This document shows positions 34,564-42,080 of a DNA stretch of 64,000 nucleotides, one piece after another. Positions within the stretch are counted from its first letter, which is position 1, and each line of letters begins with the position of its first letter. The stretch comes from Peristeroidobacter soli (GTDB lineage: Bacteria; Pseudomonadota; Gammaproteobacteria; Steroidobacterales; Steroidobacteraceae). The stretch lies in NCBI RefSeq assembly GCF_004138485.1, contig NZ_RYEV01000007.1, positions 124,001 through 188,000 of the forward strand, given 5' to 3'. The notes under the pieces are model-generated. The model was not told the origin of the DNA. It saw nothing but the letters and a program-made list of their open reading frames with translations, and searched no databases. Made by a program: the position numbers and the translations under genes.

Positions 34564-34869
34564 ATGAAATCCTCCACGCGCACATTCGGGCTGGCATTCG
34601 CACTGTTCGGCCTCGGGGGCTGCGGGCTGAAAGGTCCGCTGTATTTGCCCGACGACAAGGCCCAGGAAGTGCCCGCCCCGACCTCCCAGCCGGCGCTGGA
34701 AGGCAGCAAGGTCCGGGTCTTGCAGCCCGCGCCACAGTCGCAAAAGAAAGATCGCACCCAACCTCAGCGCACCGATCCGTCGACGCCCAATCAGTCGCAG
34801 CCGCCGCCGGTGTCGCCGCCCGATCCGGATCGTCCCGCCTCCACCCCACCGCCGCAGGCCGGTCAGTAA
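34564..34869 (+). CDS. lptM: LptM (YifL-type) lipoprotein
   Basis: 101 aa from ATG 34564. Lipobox LGGC with Cys20 followed by GLKGPLYLP, the diagnostic LptM motif. LptM is an outer-membrane lipoprotein that helps LptD assemble in the LPS translocon. The remainder (about 65 residues) is Pro/Gln/Ser-rich and disordered, longer than E. coli LptM (67 aa). Its stop overlaps the polA start by 1 nt (TAATG). Confidence 0.88.
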   Translation: MKSSTRTFGLAFALFGLGGCGLKGPLYLPDDKAQEVPAPTSQPALEGSKVRVLQPAPQSQKKDRTQPQRTDPSTPNQSQPPPVSPPDPDRPASTPPPQAGQ

Positions 34870-37613
34870 TGGCAGCACAACGCAAGCTCGTCCTGGTGGA
34901 CGGCTCAGGTTATTTGTATCGCGCCTTCCATGCGCTGCCGCCGCTGACCAACTCGCGTGGCGAGCCAACAGGCGCGGTGCTCGGCGTGCTCAACATGCTG
35001 CAGAAACTGCGCAAGGAAGAGGCGCCGGATCTGATCGCCGTCGTATTCGACGCGCCGGGCAGAACGTTTCGTGACGATCTGTTCGAAGAGTACAAAGCGA
35101 CGCGCACACCGATGCCGGACGACCTGCGCTCGCAGCTGCAACCGTTGCTGGACAGCGTTCGCGCCATGGGTCTGCCGTTACTGCGCGTCGAAGGCGTCGA
35201 AGCCGACGACGTGATCGGCACGCTCGCGTGCCAGGCCGCCGCGCAGGACTTCGATGTGATCATCTCCACCGGCGACAAAGACATGGCGCAGCTGGTGAAC
35301 GAGCGCATCACGCTGGTCAACACGATGACCGGCTCGCGCCTGAATCGCGACGGTGTGAAGACCAAGTTCGATGTCTATCCCGAACAGATCATCGATTACC
35401 TCGCGCTGGTCGGCGACACCTCGGACAACATTCCCGGCATTCCCAAAGTCGGCCCGAAGACCGCGGCGAAATGGCTCGGCGAGTACGGCACGCTCGACAA
35501 GCTGGTGGAGAACGCCGCCGCCATCACCGGCAAGGTCGGCGAGAATCTGCGCAACGGCATGAAGGAGCTGGAGCTGTCGCGCAAGCTCGCAACGATCGAC
35601 CTCAAGGTCGCTCTGGAGCAGCCGTTTGAAACATTGAAGGTCGGCGAGCCCGATAAGGATCGGTTGAGAGAACTGTTCACGCGCATGGAGTTTCGTGCGC
35701 TGCTGAAGCAGCTCGTCGGCGACGACGCTGGCGGCGCCCCCACATCATCCGCGGCCACCACTTCTGCAGAGCCTCCTGTCGAAGGCGCGCCGCCTCCGCC
35801 CGTCCCGCGCAGCTACGAGACCGTCGTGACGACCGCTGCGCTGGAAACCTGGGTCGCGCAACTGAAGTCGGCGAATGTGATATCGCTGAATGTGGCGACA
35901 ACGTCCGGCGGCTACATGCAGGCGGATATTGTCGGGATCGCTTTCAGCGTCGAGCCCGGCACGGTCGCTTATGTGCCGGTCGGTCACAACTATCCTGGTG
36001 CGCCCGAGCAGTTGTCGCGCGATGCCGTATTGAAAGCGCTGCAGCCCGTGCTCGAAGCCGAGCGGCCCCTGAAGGTCGGTTACGATCTGAAGTACAAAGG
36101 CCACGTGCTGAAGCGCGCCGGCATCGAGCTGCGCGGCGACAAGTTCGACGTCATGCTCGAGTCGTACGTGCTGAACAGCACCGCGACCAAGCACGAGCTG
36201 GGGCCGATGTCGCGCCGCTATCTCGGCATCGATCCGATTCCTTATGAAAGCGTCGCCGGCAAAGGCGCGAAACAGATCGAGTTCAATCAGGTCTCGCTCG
36301 ACACCGCCACGAACTATGCGGCCGAAGAAGCGGACCTCGCTCTGCAATTGCATCGGCTGATGTGGCCGCGGCTCGAAGCGCTGCCGCCGGTAAAGGAGCT
36401 GTACGAAAACATCGAGCAGCCGCTGGTGGCGGTATTGCTGAAAATGGAACAGGCGGGCGTACTGCTCAACGGGGACTTGCTTCGCAAGCAGAGCAACGAA
36501 CTGGCCACCGGCATGCGTGAGATCGAAGCGAAGGCCTATGCCGCTGCCGGCGGACAATTCTCGCTGGAATCTCCCAAGCAGTTGCAGGACATCCTGTTCA
36601 ACAAGCTGGGTCTGCCTGTCATTCGCAAGACACCCACCGGTCAACCTTCGACGGCGGAAGATGTGCTCGAAGAGCTCGCGGGGAGTTATGAGCTGCCGAA
36701 GCTCATCATGGATTACCGCGCATTCGCGAAGTTGAAATCCACGTACACGGACAAGCTGCCGCTGCAGATCAATCGTTCAACTCAACGCGTGCACACGTGT
36801 TATCAGCAGGCGATCGCCGCGACCGGACGACTGTCCTCCGCCGATCCGAATCTGCAGAACATTCCGATCCGCACTCCCGAAGGCCGGCGCATTCGCCAGG
36901 CGTTCGTGGCCCCGCCAGGCATGTGCATCGTCGCGGCCGACTATTCGCAGATCGAGCTGCGCATCATGGCGCATCTGTCTGGCGACGAAGGCTTGCTGAA
37001 AGCTTTCAGCGAAGATCGCGACATCCATCTGGCAACCGCGGCCGAAGTGTTCGGCATGACTCTCGACACCGTGACCGCGGACCAGCGCCGCACGGCGAAG
37101 ATGATCAATTTCGGTTTGATCTATGGCATGTCGGCGTTCGGCCTGGCATCGCGCCTCGGCATCGAGCGCAGCACGGCGGCACGTTACGTCGAAACGTATT
37201 TCCAGCGTTATCCCGGCGTGCGTCGTTATATGGATGAGACACGACAGCTCGCGCACGAGCGCGGCTTTGTGGAGACCGTGTTCGGACGTCGTTTGTATCT
37301 CAACGATATCAACGCACGTAACGCAGCGCTGCGTCAGGCTGCCGAGCGCGCGGCAATCAACGCTCCGATGCAAGGCACGGCCGCGGATGTCATCAAGCGC
37401 GCCATGATCGAAGTCGATCGCTGGCTGTCGCAATCCAAGCTCCAGGCGCGACTGTTGCTGCAGGTCCACGACGAACTTGTCTTCGAAGTGCGACGTGAGC
37501 AGGCGGAAGAGTTGATTACCAACGTCCGCGCGCTGATGAGCGGTGCCGCCGAATTGCGCGTGCCACTCAAAGTGGATGCCGGCATCGGTGAAAACTGGGA
37601 CGAAGCGCACTGA
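34869..37613 (+). CDS. polA: DNA polymerase I
   Basis: 914 aa; E. coli is 928. 5'-3' exonuclease domain (1-290: LVDGSGYLYRAFHALP, VEADDVIG-type EGVEADDVIGTLA, STGDKDMAQLV, VGDTSDNIPGIPKVG), a Pro/Thr/Ala linker (290-315), the 3'-5' exonuclease fold (320-500) and a complete polymerase domain (VVAADYSQIELRIMAHLSGD, RRTAKMINFGLIYGMSAFGL, LLQVHDELVFE). In the middle domain the metal ligands of E. coli, D355, E357, D424 and D501, correspond at a constant offset of 14 to N341, A343, K410 and E487, so proofreading is probably lost. Confidence 0.96.
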   Translation: MAAQRKLVLVDGSGYLYRAFHALPPLTNSRGEPTGAVLGVLNMLQKLRKEEAPDLIAVVFDAPGRTFRDDLFEEYKATRTPMPDDLRSQLQPLLDSVRAMGLPLLRVEGVEADDVIGTLACQAAAQDFDVIISTGDKDMAQLVNERITLVNTMTGSRLNRDGVKTKFDVYPEQIIDYLALVGDTSDNIPGIPKVGPKTAAKWLGEYGTLDKLVENAAAITGKVGENLRNGMKELELSRKLATIDLKVALEQPFETLKVGEPDKDRLRELFTRMEFRALLKQLVGDDAGGAPTSSAATTSAEPPVEGAPPPPVPRSYETVVTTAALETWVAQLKSANVISLNVATTSGGYMQADIVGIAFSVEPGTVAYVPVGHNYPGAPEQLSRDAVLKALQPVLEAERPLKVGYDLKYKGHVLKRAGIELRGDKFDVMLESYVLNSTATKHELGPMSRRYLGIDPIPYESVAGKGAKQIEFNQVSLDTATNYAAEEADLALQLHRLMWPRLEALPPVKELYENIEQPLVAVLLKMEQAGVLLNGDLLRKQSNELATGMREIEAKAYAAAGGQFSLESPKQLQDILFNKLGLPVIRKTPTGQPSTAEDVLEELAGSYELPKLIMDYRAFAKLKSTYTDKLPLQINRSTQRVHTCYQQAIAATGRLSSADPNLQNIPIRTPEGRRIRQAFVAPPGMCIVAADYSQIELRIMAHLSGDEGLLKAFSEDRDIHLATAAEVFGMTLDTVTADQRRTAKMINFGLIYGMSAFGLASRLGIERSTAARYVETYFQRYPGVRRYMDETRQLAHERGFVETVFGRRLYLNDINARNAALRQAAERAAINAPMQGTAADVIKRAMIEVDRWLSQSKLQARLLLQVHDELVFEVRREQAEELITNVRALMSGAAELRVPLKVDAGIGENWDEAH

Positions 37614-37707
37614 TTGTTCGCCGTGCGCCGCGGCGCCCGCCGCTCCGTTCATTATTTCATTTCACATTCAGGTTGATCGTGCATCCTGATGCAACCTGAT
37701 GCCCTGC

Positions 37708-37727
37708 CTGACTGTTTCAACAGTCAG
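37708..37727 (+). repeat. short perfect inverted repeat upstream of the first barrel gene
   Basis: CTGACTGTT (37708-37716) / AACAGTCAG (37719-37727), 2-nt centre, about 37 nt before the ATG of the barrel gene. Could be an operator or an mRNA hairpin; too tight a loop for a good terminator. The direct repeat CCTGATGC also occurs twice just upstream. Confidence 0.5.
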
Positions 37728-37763
37728 TCGTCCGTCAGCTATTTGTTACAAAGGATCCCCTCC

Positions 37764-38285
37764 ATGCGTAAAGCAATTCTGGCCACCGCACTGCTGCTGG
37801 CAAGCACGGCCTCGATGGCCGCCGACAACGGCATCTATCTCGGCGCCAGTCTCGGCGATGCCGGCGTCGATATCTCTCAGGGACTGGTGCAGGTGGATGA
37901 AAGCGACACCGGCTTCAAGATCATCGCCGGCATCCGGCCGCTGGACTGGTTCGGCATCGAGGCCAGCTATGTGAATTTCGGCGAGCCCGAGCAGGGCAAC
38001 TTCTCGGTCAAGACCGACGGCATCAGCGGCTTTGGCGTGTTCTTCCTGCCCGTCGGCCCGGTCGACGTGTTCGCCAAAGGCGGCGTGATCAGCTTCGACA
38101 CCGACTTCCGACGCAAGAACGTCGGCAGCTTTTTCAAAGACGACGGCACCGACTTCGCCTACGGCGTCGGCGTGCAGTTCCGTCTGCTCAGCCTCGGCAT
38201 CCGGGCCGAGTATGAGAAGTTCGATATCGACAATGTGAAGGACGCCAACATGCTCTCGCTCGGCGTTACCTACACGTTCCTGTAA
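37764..38285 (+). CDS. small outer-membrane beta-barrel protein (OmpA/OmpW-like)
   Basis: 173 aa from ATG 37764, with AAGGA 10 nt upstream. Signal peptide MRKAILATALLLASTASMA, cleaved after AMA-like SMA. The mature part alternates hydrophobic/polar residues in about eight strands (GIYLGASLGDAGVD, GFKIIAGIRPLDWFGIEASY, LLSLGIRAEYEKF) and ends in Leu-Phe (YTFL). Family 'porin family / outer membrane beta-barrel'. Function unknown; paralogue of the next gene. Confidence 0.82.
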   Translation: MRKAILATALLLASTASMAADNGIYLGASLGDAGVDISQGLVQVDESDTGFKIIAGIRPLDWFGIEASYVNFGEPEQGNFSVKTDGISGFGVFFLPVGPVDVFAKGGVISFDTDFRRKNVGSFFKDDGTDFAYGVGVQFRLLSLGIRAEYEKFDIDNVKDANMLSLGVTYTFL

Positions 38286-38303
38286 GCAACGGAGTAAGAA
38301 ACG

Positions 38304-38945
38304 ATGCGTTTGCCCATTCGCTGGCTGTCATTGCCAATTGCGCTGTGCGCGGTGAGCCCCGCCGCGTTCGCGCGAGACCCCGCTCTGGCGGGGCCTTATT
38401 TCGGCGGGTCGATCGGCGACTCGACCGTGCAGTTCAAGGACGACGAGACGCGCGAGGAATTCGACGCCGACGACACCGGCTTCAAGGTGATCGCTGGCTA
38501 TCGAATCATCGACTGGGTCGCGGTCGAGCTGAACTACACCGACTTCGGCAAGCCGGTGGACCGCATCTTCGGCGTCGATCTGCAGGCCGACTATTCGGCC
38601 GTGTCGGTCAGCGCCTTGGGCATGCTGCCCCTGGGCAGCAACTTCGACCTGTTCGCGCGCCTGGGCGTGGCCCGGCTGGACGCGGATTTCAGCGCGCGGG
38701 GCTTCTCCGGCTCGGACAGTCAGAAAAGCACTGAGCCGCTGTTTGGCATTGGCGCCCAGTTCCGCGCCAATAACCTGGCGATCCGCATCGAATATGAAGG
38801 CATCCTGCTCGATGCCGACAATCGCAATGACGACGATTGGTGGGACGACTGGAACGACGACAACGACTGGGATGACAGCAACAGCGACTGGTTGAGCATG
38901 CTGTCGCTCGGCTTCACTTATAAGTTCGGCGGCCCGGGACGATGA
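38304..38945 (+). CDS. small outer-membrane beta-barrel protein with Asp/Trp-rich insert
   Basis: 213 aa. Signal peptide ending near AAFA, then the same barrel pattern as the preceding paralogue (GPYFGGSIGDSTVQF, GFKVIAGYRIIDWVAVELNY). It differs by an insert of about 25 residues before the last strand (bases about 38815-38890) made almost only of Asp, Asn, Trp and Ser (NDDDWWDDWNDDNDWDDSNS). It lies between the two last strands, so it faces one membrane surface; a cation-binding role is plausible. 18 nt behind its paralogue, hence co-transcribed. Confidence 0.8.
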   Translation: MRLPIRWLSLPIALCAVSPAAFARDPALAGPYFGGSIGDSTVQFKDDETREEFDADDTGFKVIAGYRIIDWVAVELNYTDFGKPVDRIFGVDLQADYSAVSVSALGMLPLGSNFDLFARLGVARLDADFSARGFSGSDSQKSTEPLFGIGAQFRANNLAIRIEYEGILLDADNRNDDDWWDDWNDDNDWDDSNSDWLSMLSLGFTYKFGGPGR

Positions 38946-38954
38946 TTTTGGAAT

Positions 38955-38971
38955 GAATTGGTCAGACCAAT
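38955..38971. promoter_or_regulatory. PdhR/FadR-type (GntR family) operator-like palindrome
   Basis: AATTGGTCAGACCAATT: every defined position of the E. coli PdhR consensus AATTGGT-N3-ACCAATT is matched. It lies 9 nt after the barrel gene stop and about 175 nt upstream of the sRNA start. No GntR regulator is in the window. Confidence 0.55.
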
Positions 38972-39051
38972 TTGTTGTATGCGTGCCACAAAAACCACGG
39001 AAGCGGCCCGCGCCAAGGCTTCTGGATGTGGTCTCGTCGTCGCAACTAAAT

Positions 39052-39065
39052 TGCGGTTAACCGCA
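39052..39065. promoter_or_regulatory. 14-bp perfect palindrome upstream of the sRNA promoter
   Basis: TGCGGTTAACCGCA, about 45 nt upstream of the GGAACTT element. Position and symmetry suit a regulator site for the sRNA promoter; the protein is unknown. A TTTTTCAC/GTGAAAAA hairpin (39081-39105) lies between. Confidence 0.45.
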
Positions 39066-39110
39066 TGAAAGCATAAAGATTTTTTCACGCGAACAGAGTG
39101 AAAAAGTCGC

Positions 39111-39140
39111 GGAACTTTCGCCCCCCACGGGCGTCATAAT
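39111..39140 (+). promoter_or_regulatory. sigma-E / AlgU-type promoter
   Basis: -35 GGAACTT at 39111-39117, 16-nt spacer, -10 TCATAAT at 39134-39140. The -35 is the full sigma-E consensus and the spacing equals that of known sigma-E promoters; the -10 keeps the TC start. Predicted start about 39145, exactly where the first hairpin of the sRNA begins. Confidence 0.75.
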
Positions 39141-39144
39141 TCCC

Positions 39145-39262
39145 GAGCGTCGGCCAGGACGCTCCCGTTCGCTGACCTCCCTGAGTGAACGGTAACCCGG
39201 TCCATCCCCATGCCGGGTAATACTGCCCCGGTGGCTCCAGAAGTCGCCGGGGTTCTTTTTTT
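39145..39262 (+). ncRNA. candidate sigma-E-dependent small RNA (Spot 42/ErsA locus)
   Basis: About 118 nt with no coding potential. Structure visible: 5' hairpin GAGCGTC/GACGCTC (39145-39164); second stem of 9 bp CCGTTCGCT/AGTGAACGG (one G-U) whose loop is GACCTCCCTG, an anti-Shine-Dalgarno-like CCUCC; a third stem ACCCGG/CCGGGT with a C-rich loop (39195-39218); and an 11-bp terminator stem with a T-tail. It lies between polA and engB, where enterics carry spf and Pseudomonas carries ersA; ErsA is sigma-22 (AlgU) dependent, as the promoter here would predict. Here two barrel genes separate it from polA. Confidence 0.75.
39226..39262 (+). terminator. rho-independent terminator of the sRNA
   Basis: CCCCGGTGGCT (39226-39236) / AGTCGCCGGGG (39242-39252) pair over 11 bp with two G-U pairs and a 5-nt loop, followed by TTCTTTTTTT. 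Confidence 0.9.
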
Positions 39263-39386
39263 CTGGATCCCCGAAAAAGTGGCGGCTTTCAGGACGCCTC
39301 ATAACGCAGCAGCAGATTTATTTGCGGCTGGCGCCGCCCCTCCGGTGCCGCGCTGGGCCCTTCGGGCCCGCGCCAGTCCCATCCGG

Positions 39387-39644
39387 CAAGTTCAGGCCGG
39401 CCACGCTTGCAGCCTCACGTGGCCGCTCCGTCAGTTCCAGGCCGGCCACGCTTGCAGCCTCACGTGGCCGCTCCGTCAATTCCAGGCCGGCCACGCTTGC
39501 AGCCTCACGTGGCCGCTCCGTCAATTCCAGGCCGGCCACGCTTGCAGCCTCACGTGGCCGCTCCGTCAGTTCCAGGCCGGCCGCGCTTTGCAGCCTCACG
39601 TGGCCGCTTCGGCGGTTCAAGGCCGGCCGCGTTAGCGGCTTCGG
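39387..39644. repeat. 45-bp tandem repeat, about 5.5 copies
   Basis: Copies start near 39387, 39432, 39477, 39522 and 39567, with a partial sixth copy from about 39613. The middle copies differ at one or two bases (CAGTTCC versus CAATTCC). Each unit holds GGCCGGCC and the arms GGCCACG / CGTGGCC, so each can fold into its own hairpin. 45 is a multiple of three and no stop occurs in several frames, so both strands appear open (15-residue repeats); I regard those frames as by-products. Lies between the sRNA and the 3' end of engB. Confidence 0.9.
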
Positions 39645-39703
39645 CCGTCTGCGCCAACGCCAGCGCCTGAGGCTTCCGTTCCGGGCCGGCGCGAAGGGTC
39701 TTT

Positions 39704-40321
39704 TTAAATTTCAGTGGCGTCCGAAGCGCGCCGGGCTTTCCCGGCCAGCATCTTCAGCACCTCTTTGCGCGCCTCATCCACGCCGGTCTTGTTCACGGCG
39801 GAGAACAGCTGCGCAGTCACGCCCTCGCCCACGGAGGTGCGCACTTTCTTCAGAGTAGCCATCGATTCGCCGCGGCCGAGCTTATCGGCCTTGGTCAGTA
39901 GCAAATGCGCAGGCAAGTTCTGCGCGCCGGTCCATTCGAGCATCTGCCAGTCGAAGTCCGTCAGGGGGTGTCGCGAGTCCATCACGATGACCACGCCCGC
40001 CAGCGACGCGCGGGTCTCGACATAGCGCTCCATCAGCTCGCGCCAGTGATCGCGCATTTTCTCGGGCACTTTCGCGTATCCGTACCCCGGCAGGTCGGCC
40101 AGCCGCTGCCGGTCGTTCAGCGCGAAGAAATTGATCAGCTGAGTGCGCCCCGGCGTCTTACTGGTCCGCGCGAGGTCCTTGCGCCCGGTAATGGCATTCA
40201 GCGCACTGGACTTGCCGGCGTTGGAACGGCCGGCGAACGCGACTTCCGCGCCGGAATCGGCGGGGAACTGGCGGGGCTGCCAGGAGCTGGTCAGGAACTC
40301 TACAGGCGGGAATTGCGGCAT
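39704..40321 (-). CDS. engB: ribosome-biogenesis GTPase EngB (YihA/YsxC)
   Basis: 205 aa from ATG 40321 ([13 protein letters not shown]), the usual length; the frame extends upstream to 40420 without support. G1 loop [12 protein letters not shown] at residues 31-42, G2 [13 protein letters not shown]3 DLPGYGYA, G4 TKAD and G5 SAVNKTG. Essential GTPase of large-subunit assembly. Convergent with the sRNA and the tandem repeats; divergent from the cytochrome gene. Confidence 0.95.
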   Translation of the reverse strand: MPQFPPVEFLTSSWQPRQFPADSGAEVAFAGRSNAGKSSALNAITGRKDLARTSKTPGRTQLINFFALNDRQRLADLPGYGYAKVPEKMRDHWRELMERYVETRASLAGVVIVMDSRHPLTDFDWQMLEWTGAQNLPAHLLLTKADKLGRGESMATLKKVRTSVGEGVTAQLFSAVNKTGVDEARKEVLKMLAGKARRASDATEI

Positions 40322-40522
40322 GTTTTCTCTCGGGATCGAGCATCCTGCCACGACCCTCGTGCAGGCGGCAAAAGGCGCGACTTTTGCCACTTGCTCGCCG
40401 CCTGCGCCGGCGAGGTACATCCATGGACCCGGGGTGGCTTCGTTTGATGGCGGTGGAACGCCGTATCGCTAGTGTACAATTCCGCGCCTTTTGGCCAGCC
40501 GCCGCTACCGGAGTTGCGAATA

Positions 40523-41149
40523 ATGAAGTTTCAGTCGATGGTCCTGCTCACCGTTCTGTGCGGCCTGCAGGCGGGCGTCAGCTTCGGTGCCGAACCTGCG
40601 GTCGCGGGCTCGGCCGAGAAAGGCCAAGCGAAAGCCGCGCCGTGCGTCGCCTGTCACGGTGTCAACGGCAACAGCGTGAACCCCGAGTGGCCGAACCTGG
40701 CCGGCCAGCACGAGACCTACATCAAGCGTCAGCTGAGCGCGTTCAAGAACGACCAGCGCCAGAACCCGCTCATGACCCCGATGGCCAAGCCGCTCTCGGA
40801 CGAAGATATGGCCGATATCGGCGCGTACTTCTCCGCGCAGAAGTCCACGGGCACGCTCGAGGCCGAGCCGTCGAAGGTGGCGCTGGGTCAGAAGCTGTTC
40901 CGCGGCGGCGATGCGGCCAAGGGCCTCGCGGCCTGCCAGGCCTGCCACGGTCCGGACGGCGCGGGTAACCCGGCGGCCGGCTACGCGCAGATCAGAGGCC
41001 AGCACGCCACGTACACGATCAATCAGCTCAAAGCGTATCGCTCGGGAACACGCCAGACCGATCCGAATCAAATGATGCGCAACGTGGCCTCGCAGCTGAC
41101 CGACGAACAAATCGACGCGGTCGCTGCCTACATCCAAGGTTTGCGCTGA
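40523..41149 (+). CDS. diheme cytochrome c4
   Basis: 208 aa from ATG 40523; an upstream GTG at 40472 overlaps a likely -10 (TACAAT, 40475-40480) and is rejected. Signal peptide ending at SFGA, then two similar cytochrome domains with heme sites CVACH (41-45) and CQACH (138-142), and distal Met residues in MTPMAKPLS and QMMRNVAS. Periplasmic electron carrier to terminal oxidases. The order engB - cytochrome c4 - dsbA-like - EEP gene resembles the Pseudomonas arrangement. Confidence 0.93.
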   Translation: MKFQSMVLLTVLCGLQAGVSFGAEPAVAGSAEKGQAKAAPCVACHGVNGNSVNPEWPNLAGQHETYIKRQLSAFKNDQRQNPLMTPMAKPLSDEDMADIGAYFSAQKSTGTLEAEPSKVALGQKLFRGGDAAKGLAACQACHGPDGAGNPAAGYAQIRGQHATYTINQLKAYRSGTRQTDPNQMMRNVASQLTDEQIDAVAAYIQGLR

Positions 41150-41174
41150 TCTTTTCATCGCCTCGGAACCACGC

Positions 41175-42050
41175 ATGAACAAACTCGCTGCCCTGCTCTC
41201 GACCTTGGTTCTGCTCGCGGCCTGCGGTAAGCAGGAGCCGGCTCCCAGCGCGCCGCCTGCCGCGGCACCCGCCACTGAGCAACCTGCGGCGCCGGCACCG
41301 GCGGCCGAGGGGGCAGCACCGGCGACCGATCAGGCCGCAGCCGATCAGGCAGCGACCACCGCGCCGGCCGAGACCGTCAGCGAGATGGACGACGCCCCGC
41401 CGGCGGCCGAACAGCAGCAGGCGGCTTCGACCACCCAGCCGCAACTGAAGCTGGGCGGCTCCGCGGGCGGCCCGCCGACCTCGTCGAAGTTCAAGGAAGG
41501 CGTGAACTACACCAAGATCGTGCCGGCACAGCCCACCAATGCGGGGCCCGGCAAAGTCGAAGTGACCGAGGTGTTCTGGTACGGCTGCGGCCACTGCTTC
41601 GCGCTCGATCCGGCGATCGAGTCGTGGAAGTCCAAGGGCAAGCCGGCGTACGTCGAGTTCAACCGCGTGCCGGCGATGTGGAACGAAGGCACGCGCCTGC
41701 ATGCGCGGATCTTTTACACCGCCGAGGTGCTGGGCAAGCTCGAAGAGCTGCACACGCTGATCTTCCGCGAGATCCACGTGAACGGTAACCAGCTGAACAA
41801 CGTCGACAAGATCGGCGCGTTCTTCGCTCAGCACGGGGTGAGCAAGGACAAGTTCACCGAGACGTTCTCCTCGTTCGCGGTGGAATCCAAGCTGCAGCGT
41901 GCCGACTTCCTCAACAAGCGCTATCGCATCGACTCCGTGCCGACCGTTATCGTCAACGGCAAGTACAGCACCGACATCAGCAAGGCTGGCGGCGAGGACA
42001 AGCTGTTCCCGTTGATCGAAGAGCTGGCCGCGCACGAGCACGGTGGCTGA
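41175..42050 (+). CDS. DsbA-family thiol:disulfide interchange lipoprotein
   Basis: 291 aa. Lipobox LAAC (Cys17), then about 90 residues of Ala/Pro/Gln-rich linker (residues 20-100), then a DsbA-like thioredoxin fold with active site C138-G-H-C141 (FWYGCGHCFALDP) and cis-Pro loop SVPTVIVNG. The CGHC motif is between DsbA (CPHC) and PDI (CGHC). Oxidises or rearranges disulfides in periplasmic proteins. Unlike soluble DsbA it should be membrane-tethered on a long flexible stalk. 25 nt after cytochrome c4; the cytochrome may be one of its substrates (inference). Confidence 0.9.
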   Translation: MNKLAALLSTLVLLAACGKQEPAPSAPPAAAPATEQPAAPAPAAEGAAPATDQAAADQAATTAPAETVSEMDDAPPAAEQQQAASTTQPQLKLGGSAGGPPTSSKFKEGVNYTKIVPAQPTNAGPGKVEVTEVFWYGCGHCFALDPAIESWKSKGKPAYVEFNRVPAMWNEGTRLHARIFYTAEVLGKLEELHTLIFREIHVNGNQLNNVDKIGAFFAQHGVSKDKFTETFSSFAVESKLQRADFLNKRYRIDSVPTVIVNGKYSTDISKAGGEDKLFPLIEELAAHEHGG

Positions 42051-42080
42051 TCCAGAGCAACGCGCCCGGCGGCGGTCCCA

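Noticed and set aside
38941-39110. Terminator after the second barrel gene (TTTTTCAC/GTGAAAAA hairpin)
   Set aside because: The stem is A/T-rich with its T-run on the wrong side for either strand.
39318-39620. Minus-strand 100-aa frame with a 15-residue repeat (AGLELTERPREAASV)
   Set aside because: Result of the 45-bp repeat, which is open in several frames; no ribosome site or homologue recognised. Kept as a DNA repeat.
39387-39644. CRISPR array
   Set aside because: Units are head-to-tail with no spacers, and no cas genes are present.
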